Source: Rostratula benghalensis
Lineage: Eukaryota; Chordata; Aves; Charadriiformes; Rostratulidae
Length of the DNA stretch: 64,000 nucleotides
Reading direction: 5' to 3'
Assembly: GCA_013399305.1 (NCBI GenBank)
Contig: VXAI01000091.1
Coordinates: 982,875-1,046,874 of the forward strand
In this document: positions 1 through 10,432 of the stretch, in pieces
Numbering within the stretch: position 1 is the stretch's first letter
Layout: every line of letters starts with the position of its first letter
Translations under genes and position numbers: made by a program
Notes under the pieces: model-generated
Database searches by the model: none
What the model saw: only the letters and a program-made list of their open reading frames with translations
What the model was told of the DNA's origin: nothing

Positions 1-131
1 TGGATAAGAATTATTGTCACCAGTTACTGTATGTTCCTCTACATCAGGATCTGCCTGGTGTGGGCAATGATCATCTCAGAGCTGACAGCACTTTCCCATC
101 AAGGCAGCTTTAAAAGATGGAAATTAGGTTT

Positions 132-610
132 TGTCCTGGTTTGAGTGATACAGGACAAATTTCTCTTCTAATGCTTGGGAAAACTGCACTTTTAGAAGAC
201 TCTAGTGTCTGAATTTATGAAAATATTTACGTTATAGCCATGTATACTATGTGGGATTCAAGGTCTCAGTGTTTTTGAGCCTTGTCAGGTGCAGGGATGA
301 GGAGGAGAGACCTGGGCACTTGACCGAAGCTGGCCAACAGGATTATTTCATAACATGAACATCACATCCAATATGAATTAGAAAGTTTGCAGTGTAGTGC
401 ATGCCCTCCCTTAATGGTGTCTTTCCAGAGAACTCCTTGCCCTGGTGTCAGACCCCTGAGCCCTTCTCTTCCTCATGAAGCCATAGCTCTCAGAGTGTCT
501 GATGTTTTCTGTCTACTACTGGGAGTACACAGCTTTCTGCTGATAGACTTGCCTGAGTATTATCCTTGTATATTTTACATTGGTGTTGGGATCAATACTG
601 GTTTTTTAGG
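132..610 (+). mobile_element. Decayed avian endogenous-retrovirus LTR (family A, copy 1)
   Basis: Starts with TGTCCTGGTTTGAG followed by ACAGGAC and AATTTC, a start I associate with a common avian ERV LTR. Around 300-370 there is a second family-like block (ACCTGGGCACTTGACC, then CTGGCCAACAGG and TTATTTCATAACATG) that in related LTRs lies just before the promoter. The same blocks recur in the same order near 33003-33300, so two copies support each other. No internal gag or pol frame follows; the element appears to be a solo or broken LTR. The 3' part (about 380-610) is assigned only by position and is less certain. It stops exactly where the CR1 3' terminus begins at 611. The family name is not assigned. 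Confidence 0.55.
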
Positions 611-1580
611 AGAATCATAGAAACACAGGGTTGGAAAGGACCTACAAGATCATCTAGTCCAACCATCCTCCTATCACCAATGCTACCCACTAAACTACTA
701 AATCATGTCTTGTAGCGCCTCGTCCAGACATTTCTTGAAAACTGCCAGGGAGAGTGACTCCACCACCTCCCTGGGCTGGTCATTCCAGTGCCTGATCACT
801 CTTTGGGAGAAAAAGCTTTTCCTGACATCCAGTCTAAATCTCCCCTGGCACAACTTGTGGCAATTCCATTGAGTCCTGTCATTCATTATCTCGGAGAAGA
901 GGCCGACTCCCTCCTCTTCACAACCTCCCTTCAGGAAGTTGTAGAGTGTGATGAGGTTTCCCCTGAGCCTCCTCTTCTCCAGACTAAACAATTCCACCCC
1001 CCTCAGCCATTCCTCATAAGACTTGTGTTCCAGACCCCTCACCAGTTTTGCTGCCCTTATCTGGATATGATCCAGGGCCTTGATGTCTGTCTTATAGTGA
1101 GGGGCCCAAAACTGAACACGGTACTTGAGGTGTGGCCTCACCAGGGCTGAGTATAGGGGGGTGATCACCCCCCTGCTCCTACTGGCTACACTATTCCTGA
1201 TGCAGGCCAGGATGCCATTAGCCTTCTTGGCCTCCTAAGTACCCTTTTGACTGAGCATCGACCAATACTCCCAGGTCCTTTTCTTCTTCACAGTCTTCTA
1301 GCCACTCTGTCCCAAGCCCATTGCGTTGCATGGGGTTATTGTGGTCAAAGTGCAGGACCTGGCATTTGGCCTTGCTGAATCTCATACCATTCACCTCAGT
1401 CCAGCAGTCCAGCCAATCCAAATCCCTCTGAAGGACCTCCCTACCCTGAGGCAGATTGACACTACTTCCCAACTTGATGTCATCTGCAAACCTACTGGGG
1501 GTACACTCAGTCCCCTCATATAGGTCATCAATAAAGATATTAAACAAGATAGGTCCCAGTACCAACCTAGTTCCATTTTC
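611..1580 (-). mobile_element. CR1 LINE, 5'-truncated, with ORF2 reverse-transcriptase remains
   Basis: The plus-strand text opens with AGAATCATAGAA, the reverse complement of the CR1 3' terminus, so the element reads on the minus strand with its 3' end at 611. A 156-codon open stretch at 698-1168 matches the ORF2 C-terminus (motifs [56 protein letters not shown]). Upstream in the element, another frame at about 1238-1574 encodes the RT catalytic region, with [14 protein letters not shown] and the F-A-D-D catalytic box at about 1479-1490. The two frames do not join: near 1236-1260 codons before [19 protein letters not shown] are lost and the frame shifts, so no active protein can be made. Homology ends at about 1580, a typical 5' truncation. 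No target-site duplication was identified. Confidence 0.95.
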
Positions 1581-3935
1581 TGCTTCCACAGGTAAAATAG
1601 GAAAGCATCTATCTGTCTTCTGTAGTACAGGTACTGCTGCTGCTTTCTCTGCCTGCACCACAGTCTCAGCAGAGTGTATTTATTTCCTCTGCCTTCCAGT
1701 ATCTGTTTTTCATTCTCTCCCTCCAGAAGTGTTAAGGGTGTACAATAATCCCAATGGAAAAAGTAAACCATTGGTTCCTGACAAAATTGATAGCAGAACC
1801 GGTATCACTAGACCAAGAAAACAAACAAACAAAACTGTTCAGGGGTTTTCAAGGTATTTATTATAATTTCAAAAGCATGATTTGCCATAAATCATTCACT
1901 GTATTCTATTGGCTTCATCAGTCAGAAGTAAACATACTTTACTTTGTCTAGTGATATAATCTGAAGAACTCAACAATACCCAAAATATGAGAGTAGTTTC
2001 ATGTTCTTCTGGTAATACAGGAATTGCTTTTCACAGTCATTTGTGTTTACCATCATCTAAAAAGTCTGTTAAGGAAAACTTTAGTAAAAATTTCAGGTAA
2101 AAGGTTGCTTTTCTGGGGATACATTTTGATTCTGTTCTTACCACCTTAGGTTTTATCTTGATATTGCTTTGAGATTCTTGTTCACGTGAAATACAATAAT
2201 ATCTAAAGGCAGATCTTATGGAGGTTAATTATATAGCAAGAGCTGATATTTGGCTCATTTGGAACACCACAATACCTGCATGTTAAAAATCACATTTTCA
2301 AAAATAACATCCAGTTAAAAATAGTTGAGATTTTTCATTTCCATTGCTATCTGCCAAAATGATTTTTTGCATTACTTTTTGATGCAGCCTTCCCAAGAAA
2401 TCAGGTAACTCAAGAGGAAGTCAGAATAGGTTAAATGATGTACCTGTCTTAAGTACAGTAGAGGAAATAATTCCTTTAGGTCTTTGTATGCCAAAATCAC
2501 CTTCCTTAGAGCTTAAGTATTGCAAGCTATTATCACAGGTACAATCAAATGAAAGATACTATCAGTCATTCCTGATAGCATAATAAATGTGCTTTTCACA
2601 TATGTTAGATGTAAAAATTTGAGAAATATATATTCAGAATTCTGACATAATTTGAAAGTTGTCCAACTGATGTGAAGCAAAGTCTGGATTTACAGGTCCA
2701 GTTTATGGGTGTATCATTATACACAAATAATTTTTAGATTTGTTAAGATCATTTACAGCAATCATATTCAGTCTCACAGAGCTTATCATCTGTGCTTCAC
2801 AGCTCTTGACAGTTCAGGGTCACATGCAGACGTAAGAGTCACAGCATTTATTGGCTTGAGTTTTGTAAACTCAGGAGTATCCAAAAAGGTTGTATAATGT
2901 TTCTATACTTTTTTTGTATATACTGCCATAACTGCTCGGTCAGACCAAATTGTATTGTAAGGGGTGAGAAATCTCTGTGATCTGACCAAAACAGTAACTT
3001 ATGCCTAAAGATTCTGGATCAAAAATTACTTGATCAAATGGTCCATTGAACAGGAGTGAAGACACTGGTTTTCTTTTACTGCGACTGCAATTTCATTGTT
3101 GTTGGTTTCCTTTCTTTTTAACTTTTATAAATGTTTTTCTACAGTGTTATTTAAAACGTTGGTAGTGTTAATACATTAATCAATTTCTTTTCCATGCACT
3201 CCCTGTAAATGATATTTGTGACGTATTGAGTCAAACTATCTCACAATAGCAATACAATGTGCTCCCAAAGGATTGTGATCTCTTTCCCTATGTAAAGAAC
3301 ATCAGTTCTGAAGCCCAATTCATGCTTCAATTTTGTTATTTAAAAAATATTTATTTATTTATGTAATTGTGAAATTAATCTCTTTACAATAGATTCAGTC
3401 ATTATATATTGGCAGTTATCAAAATCTTTCGGAATAAGAACTGATCAGCTTGATACCACATCAAATTTTACATGTACCATTAAGCTCACCAAAGACACTT
3501 CACTGACTTTAAAATAGCATATCCTTCAGATTTATACAATCAGAACTCCACACAGCTTCAATAATTTTCTCCAGTGTTTTGATCACTGTGCTAGCAGTTA
3601 TTAATAAAATATATATAATATAACCCTGCATAATCCCTTGGCTGAATGGAGGGTTGTACAAGTCTCCTTTCAGCTATCTTAGGAATGATGCCCTCCAGGA
3701 GTCCCTTCCTTCTGCTTTCCATCTCTCCTCTCTAACAGCCTCCCACTCCTCCATCCTCCGCATAAGCAATTTACTGATCCCATTGCCCTTGCCACCGTGT
3801 CTCCCTAGAGCCTCCCTAGAAGTTGCTAGTGGCTCAACTGAGCAGCACGGGGCACCCCGTCCCCCACCTTGTCTGCCATTGCAAGGGGCTAGTGTTCACT
3901 GCAGGGCTGCTGTCATGCACCCAGTGTCTGCAGGG
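1581..3935. other. Unassigned AT-rich stretch
   Basis: No gene or known repeat recognised. Short open frames here (up to about 136 codons, partly overlapping the CR1) have no recognisable motifs. The part after 1600 may include more of a decayed transposon next to the CR1, but I could not match it. Around 3345-3365 there is a short ATTT-rich run. Confidence 0.5.
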
Positions 3936-4600
3936 TCACAGAATTGTTGCATAATTTCAATTGGAGAAGACCTTTCAAATTTCAATTGGAAAAGACCTTT
4001 CAGATCATTAACTCCAACCATTAACCTAACACTGCCAAGTCCATCACTAAACTATGTCCCTAAGTGCCGCATTTACACAACCTTTAAATACCTCCAGGTA
4101 TGGTGATTCAACCACTTCCCTGGGCAGCCTGTTCCAATGCTTGACAACCATTTCTGTGAAGAAATTTTTCCTAATATCTAACCTCAACTTCCCCTGGTGC
4201 AGAACCCTTGGGTGGATCCCCTCTGTCACCATAGATTTTTGTTTTATCTAAGCAGTGTAACAGGTCACTAGCCATTTTACCTTGGGTTATAGGGGCTTCA
4301 GTCTGCTCCCTGTACCCTGAGAACAACTGGTGTTACTATTAAAGACTGATGCAAAGAAGGCATTAAGTACCTCAGCCTTTTCCTTATCCTTTGTCACTAT
4401 GTTTCTCCCCACATTCAACAAAGGATGAAGATTCTCTTTAGTCTTTCATTTATTGCTGATGTATTTATACAAACATTTTTAATTGTCTTTTACGGCAGTG
4501 CCCAGATTAAGATCTAATTGCACTATGGCTCTTCTAACTTTCTCCTTTCATAACCTCATGGATCCTGCAACCACATAGGAATCTACACCCCTTACTTCAC
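3936..4600 (-). mobile_element. CR1 LINE with the reverse transcriptase deleted internally
   Basis: Minus-strand CR1. The 3' part (3936-4197) has the CR1 tail and the ORF2 C-terminus: [29 protein letters not shown]. Continuing up the element, the frame reads GIHPRVL directly before [11 protein letters not shown]. In full-length CR1 the GIHPRVL-type motif marks the start of the RT domain, some 300 residues before the C-terminal motif, so the RT palm is missing. Beyond this, minus-strand 4560 down to about 4325 encodes the linker between endonuclease and RT: AIVQLDLNLGTAVKDN, then KYISNK, then VTKDKEKAEVLNAFFASVF, with three in-frame stops. Both halves share orientation and reading sense, so this is most likely one element with a large internal deletion rather than two insertions. 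The outer (5') limit near 4600 is approximate. Confidence 0.88.
3954..4003. repeat. 25-bp tandem duplication inside the CR1 3' region
   Basis: Two adjacent copies, 3954-3978 and 3979-4003, each starting ATTTCAATTGGA and ending in AAGACCTTTCA plus one base. They differ at two positions. The duplicated unit is the normal CR1 segment just before its terminus, so the duplication arose within the element. Confidence 0.9.
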
Positions 4601-5784
4601 CTCTTTCTTGTGGGGCTTTTGGTTCATGTTTGAGCACCAGTGGGAGGTGGGAACTTGGCATGCAGGGAGGCAACAGGTGTGACTGAGAGCTTTTCACAAG
4701 AGGGACCTGGGAGAGGAGAAACATAGGGTGGGAGCATGTGTCAAGACAAAGGTGAAGGAAAAGTTCTTTTTGTCAGCTGGCTTGTGTCTGCCTCACCAGC
4801 ACACATTACTCATCTGTGTAGTGGATATCCAGCTGAGGTTTTGCGGTGACAGCACTTCAGATGATGATCTACATTTCTAAATTGCTAGCCATGTTACTGG
4901 GTGATTATGAATCACAAGTAAGTGGTAATACTTAGCTCAGGAGAAATATTTAGCTTAACTTTGGACTCTAACTTATCATAAAGAAGAACTTGCAATCAGG
5001 CCCTTCATTCAGCTGTAAGTTATTTCTTCTCCTTTTGATTCATACTAATTTAGTTGATTTATTTTCAACTTATGAGCTGAATTGAATTAGGCATAAAATT
5101 TGACTGAAAATGAACAAAAAAATCAATCGCATTCTGACAGGCCCCGAGAAGACAGGAATAGATGCTTTGTAAAGGATACAAAATCTCAGGAAGAATTAAA
5201 AGCTTTCATATACTGTGGATGAGGCAGGACTCTACATTTTTTCAGACCTCTTATGTAGGAAACAAGCTGTTGAATTGGAGTATGACAGTTCCTCCAGACT
5301 AGATTACACTATTACTTATTTTATGTTGATAGTTAAACAAGTTATCTAAAAATGTGGTTCTGTCATTGCCATATGGCTCCTGACCACCAGACGAGAAAAG
5401 ATATCCCAAAGAACCTTGTTAGCAGAAACCACACCATAGTTAAGCGATGGTTTACAAGTCTTTACAACAGGAAACATAACTCACTCTCTTGAAAAGTAGT
5501 AATTTCATGCATGGTCCACTGTGTTTATGGATATGAAAAAAATGATAACTTGTGCCTAATAAAAATGTTAATGTAGGCATTAGATATTCATTAGGAAACC
5601 ACTGCAGCTCTTCTTGATAGTGGAATTTATTGGTTTGATTTCTTCATTCAAGATGCTGGTATTCCTCAGATGGAAAATAATTTTTATTATTTCTAACTTA
5701 AATGCATAAACCATCAATCTTGTAATTTATTTATTTTATTATATTACAGAACACGTAAACACAAAGTGCCCATGCACATTGCAT
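4601..5784. other. Unassigned stretch between two CR1 fragments
   Basis: No gene or RNA recognised. 4601-4850 is somewhat richer in G and C than its surroundings; the rest is AT-rich. It may hold more of the decayed CR1 5' side at the start. Confidence 0.4.
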
Positions 5785-5923
5785 AGAATCATAGAATTAC
5801 TTATATTGGAAAAGACCATTAAGATCACTGAGTTCAACTGTAAACCTAACACTATGAAATCCACCACTAAACCATGTCCCCAAGCACCATGTCTACACGT
5901 CTTTTAAATACCTCCAGGGATGG
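5785..5923 (-). mobile_element. CR1 LINE, short 3' end fragment
   Basis: Opens with AGAATCATAGAAT, the reverse complement of the CR1 terminus, then GGAAAAGACCATTAAGATCA and a stretch parallel to the 3' part of the CR1 at 3936 (AACCTAACACT, CACTAAACCATGTCCC, TTTAAATACCTCCAGG). Only about 140 bp of the 3' end are present, a common severe 5' truncation. It resembles the subfamily at 3936 more than that at 611. The terminal codons of ORF2 are present without an open frame. Confidence 0.9.
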
Positions 5924-8900
5924 AGGGTGTGATTAATTTTACTTCCAATTAACACCTAGTGCTCTTTTTTGACTCCTTGCTCTCTCAGTCTACATGCACA
6001 CTAAATTCACACACGATGTCTTGGTGGCTGCATTCAGACATCTATGTATTGAAAGATATTAAATTTCCTCCTTTGTATATGCCAGCTACGGGCTGTCAGA
6101 ACAGTCTCAATATCTATAATCCCAAAGCACCTCTCCCATTTTATATATCAGTATATTTTTCTGGCCCCTTAATTTTAGCTTCCAAAACCACATCTGTTTC
6201 AGCTGGACACTATTCAATTAAAGTCCCTGAGGTAATTGCTCAACTGGCAAATTTATTATATTCACCAAATGAATAGTATGTAATAGTAACGACAAGTAAA
6301 GTATCACTGGAAGAATGTTTGGAATTGATTTAGAAACCTCCTTTAATAAGGCAATATAAATTTAGTACCAAACACCTTGGAGAACCCAATACCTTTGTAA
6401 CGGAACAACTAAGACAGAAGCCAGCAGGGAACTGGTAGAGGAGCTTGTGCATGTTGGATGACCTGCTTGAGAAGAGTTATTGAAAACATGACAGCACTAA
6501 TTATACTGAAACATGCATTGCAAAACAACTGTTTAAATTTCATTTGCTGATATGACATGAGAACTTGTTGCAACACACTGACAACTTATTTGATATGCTG
6601 AGCTAGCATGGGAACTACTTTCAATGCTTTCTGACATCTGTGGATATTTAAATATACTTATCGTCTTAATAAAACTTGGTTTGGTTGACAAAGCAAACAT
6701 AAGACAATGAGATAGGTTCAGTGTCAGAGATTTGGTATGTTATAATTCCATTTGTCATGAAAATGTCAATTTCCATATTAGTTACACTTAAAATTAAAAA
6801 AAAAACAAGAGTAGGAAGAGCAGAAGATACCTAACCATACCATTAGAAATTTAGGAGAGGTTTCCTCTAACGTAGACATATGGGTGGGTTTTAGGGTATC
6901 AGTCCTTACTGTTCACTGCATTCCTCATTTCCTATCATCCCCTGCAACTTGCTGAGTGGAACCTCCTGAAAGGTTCAGAGTGGAAAGATAAGGGAGAAGG
7001 GGCAGTACAGCTTTTGAGGTAGCCATCATGTTCAACATGAGCTACGTCCCTGCCATCTTATGCAGTTAAGTAGGCCTGAAACAAAGTCATAATGCCTGGT
7101 ATGTGATGCTGAGTTTGAGATTATTTGTCCTCAGGGGCAAAAAGTATATGGAGCAGTAGAGGTTCAACACTGCAACTCTCTGAACCACTTTGCAGTGTTC
7201 AAAGTGTGGCACTTGTAATATCTGCCCTAAAAGTCACTGTGATCTGATCAGAGTTCCACCTCAGCTCTCATTTCAGCCTCTGATGGGTTTGTGTTTGGGC
7301 TCCTTGCCACAGTACTCTCGCCCCTTCTGGCCAGCCCTCAATGCTAGATACTAAACATTGTTTCCCTTTATGATCCGATCCCACCAAGTTTATGCCATGT
7401 ACTTTCTCCATCATACCCTCTGAACACCCTCATCCTCCTGTTGAGGAATACTTCAGTTGTGATAAAATTGGCTTTTGAGACTTGGAACTTTCCTAGCAGT
7501 AACATCATTGGTCTGAGGGTGCTCTGCAGTATCTCCAGAGAGGTAGGTACATACTTGTCTTCATGAAGTGTGACTTCAAGCTGTGTTTTTTCATATATAT
7601 ATACCCAAACTACCTCTTCCAGGCCTCAAAAAGGACTATAAGTGGCTTCAGTTTATTCAGCTAACAGTGAATGAAAGTGTAGTTGAGACATTTTGTATTT
7701 TTTATTAGGTTGGTGAACTTTTAGCATTAGCATTACTAGATTCCAGTTTGATTAGTGCAGCAGTCTTTTACCATGTGTACTTATGGTGCCTGATGGAGAA
7801 CTCATGATGTAAGCTGGGATGCAGAACCAGTTGGTAATTTGGCTGCTGGGGGGATGAATGATAGGCAGACAGTAGTGGATGCGGAGATAGGACTAATATA
7901 CATCCTGCTTATTTAGAAAACGTTTCCTTCCTAAAGCTCCTCCACTTTCAAGTCTGGAGAAACGGAAGTGGTCAAGCAAGTGACACTGTGGATTCTGCCT
8001 AGCAATTTCAGAGATGGTAATTTGTATTTTTTACATGAGCTAAGAAGAACTGAATTTTGGTGTGATTTTTTTCCTGAGTTCTGCTGTATATGCAGGTCAG
8101 GAGAAGTGGAAACAACAACTGCAATATCAAGGATATTTTGTGAAAGGGAGTTTGTGAATGCATATAAAGTGATACAGAAGCACGGAAAGGACAGAAAATT
8201 TTGGAATTGTAGAAGACATGTCATGAGAGCATGTTGCAGTCTTGATTTCAGCTAGTATGTAAGAAAATTATTAAAGTTGAATGCCTTCTCCTCTGGGTAT
8301 CAGGGACTTGGAGCTTTTTACAGGTAACTTTCATTGTAACTAAAATCTGTGATCCAATGGGTGCCACAGAACACATTTGGTCATCAGGAGATGATCTATC
8401 CAACTGGTCTATGTTGTTTTTATACCAAGTGCCTTCTAATTTTTGTTCTTTTCTCCTTGCCCCTGCACTGAGGGAAATTCATAGATGATATCACCAGATT
8501 GACCCCTTGCTTCCATTTTTTTATTTTATCATTTGTGCTTCATTCCAGTCACTCCAGTGTTATCTCCACTGAAAGTTTCAATTATGCTACTGTATACTAT
8601 GGTAGTGTTTTCCTGTCATGTAACCAAGTATATGATAAATAGGCCTTTATTAGCCCTGAATTCTGGCTCTTTCGGGAGCATATGCTATTGGAAGGCACAG
8701 TTTCTTGCATTTACTCATGGATTTCTTGTACCTACTCTGTAACAAAATCTATTGCTGATGTGATATTTTGATGCTGACAGGAAAATAATACGGAAATCCA
8801 TTTGTTCTAGGTCCCCCATACTTTGCTTTCGTCATAGAAATTACTGCATTTCAGTCACCTGTTCTCACTGGTAATATAAGTATGATAATAATAATTCCAG

Positions 8901-10106
8901 CACAGAGACCTTTTCTCTTGGAATTTGCCTCTTCAAGCTTTGGGTGTGCATACACTTTGCACAAATTTTGTGGACACAATACAAGGTTAAGTACCAGATA
9001 AATCAGCCACAAGGGGATGCTCAACTTGGTTTATATGAAAGTAAATCTTTGAGGAGATTTGTGATGATAACTGATAGAGATATCCTTTACTTCTAGAGCT
9101 GGGAAACAAAACAGTAATTTGTTTTCTTTAGCAAATAACTGAAGGAGGAATTCTGGTAGAGATATATACATAATTATATTGATATATCTGAAAAGGCTTC
9201 CTGAATTTGCAGTAATCTAGATGACTAATACCACATTTAATCACAACTCAAGAAGGTAAAGGTTTGAGGTGCCATATTATGCATGCATCTAAATCAGAGA
9301 GAGATAAAAATAGAGAAATCACCGGTGCCTCAAAAATTCTATTAGAAATTATATATTGAGGGAAAAAGCTGAAAGCAGTAAAAGTCCTTTTTATGAAAAT
9401 TACATTTGCCTAAACTGTCAGAAGAAATCAGGAACAATTTAAATAAAACATTACCTCATGAGGAAACACAGACAGTAATTGATGATCTCATTTCAGTAAA
9501 ACATCATGTCCAAATGGGATTAGTATTGAATTCCCCCCAAAATATACTGATATAATTTTACCTTGCTCAAAATATATTCACACTGTTCTGTAAAATGAGT
9601 ATTTTTTTCCCTGTTCAGAAGCAGATCTACAACACTAATTGCATTGTTATGCTCTCAGAATATTACAATGGGAATATTTTAATGGTTTCCAAATGAAAAT
9701 AAATCATACTCAAAATAAAAATAGTGCATTAAAGATTTTCCCTTGTATTGTACATAAAGTTGAAGAGATACTTGCAAAAGGTTGTCGGATTGTGTGCCTC
9801 TAGTCATGGAAGATTATTGCCTTTGGCCTGTGAAATGAGGCAGCTTAGACTAATCTGAGAAGCTCCCACTATCACAGACAACTTGGTGAAACAGCACCTT
9901 GGGTTCCCTGAAAGTAGTGAGCACAAGCTGTAACTTTATCTGTGTTTTGTGTCAAAATGTAGCTGTAGCAGAGATTTTCCAGTTTTTCCATAATTATAGC
10001 AAGCAATCATCGCTGATTAAAGATCCTTTTCACTAGCAGTGACAATCAATTTATGGACAGTCAGTGACAACATACACAGGATTCTAAATATAAAACACAG
10101 TCCATC

Positions 10107-10136
10107 AAAAAAAAAAACCAAAACCAAAACCAAAAC
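10107..10136 (+). repeat. A-run followed by CCAAAA microsatellite
   Basis: A run of A passes into several CCAAAA units. It could be the decayed tail of a retroposed sequence, but no body was recognised upstream. Confidence 0.75.
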
Positions 10137-10353
10137 AGTGTAGTTTGACTCCTTACCTTTTGTCTGAGGATTGTCTTTTATTTCTTCTATTTGCCTCCAT
10201 GTCTGTCTCCCAGGTACTCTAGGGGACCTCCATTACCCACAGCAATAAGTGAGTTACCCTCTTTGATAGACCCCACGTCACAAGTCAAATTCACATCTGG
10301 GTGGTCCCAAAATGGACAGATGTAAAGAGAAGTTGTAACGCAGCACGAAACAA

Positions 10354-10432
10354 GGTTTTGGGGGGTGGGGAGGGGGGTGTTTTGTTTTAGTTTTATTTTT
10401 AAAGGAGTACCATCTTTTTTTTTTTTTTTTTT
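10354..10432 (+). repeat. G-rich block followed by T-rich tract
   Basis: G6-T-G4-A-G6 at 10360-10377, preceded by GG at 10354-10355, then a T-rich segment ending in T18 (10415-10432) directly before CAG. The G-block offers three long G-runs plus a GG, so a G-quadruplex is possible but the strict four-run pattern with G3 is not met. The T18-CAG looks like an acceptor but has no supported exon after it. Confidence 0.7.

Noticed and set aside
788..1150. 120-codon plus-strand open frame
   Set aside because: It is the antisense of the CR1 ORF2 frame on the minus strand.
3654..4106. 150-codon plus-strand open frame
   Set aside because: Its second half runs antisense through the CR1 at 3936 and the rest has no motif, so it is a shadow.
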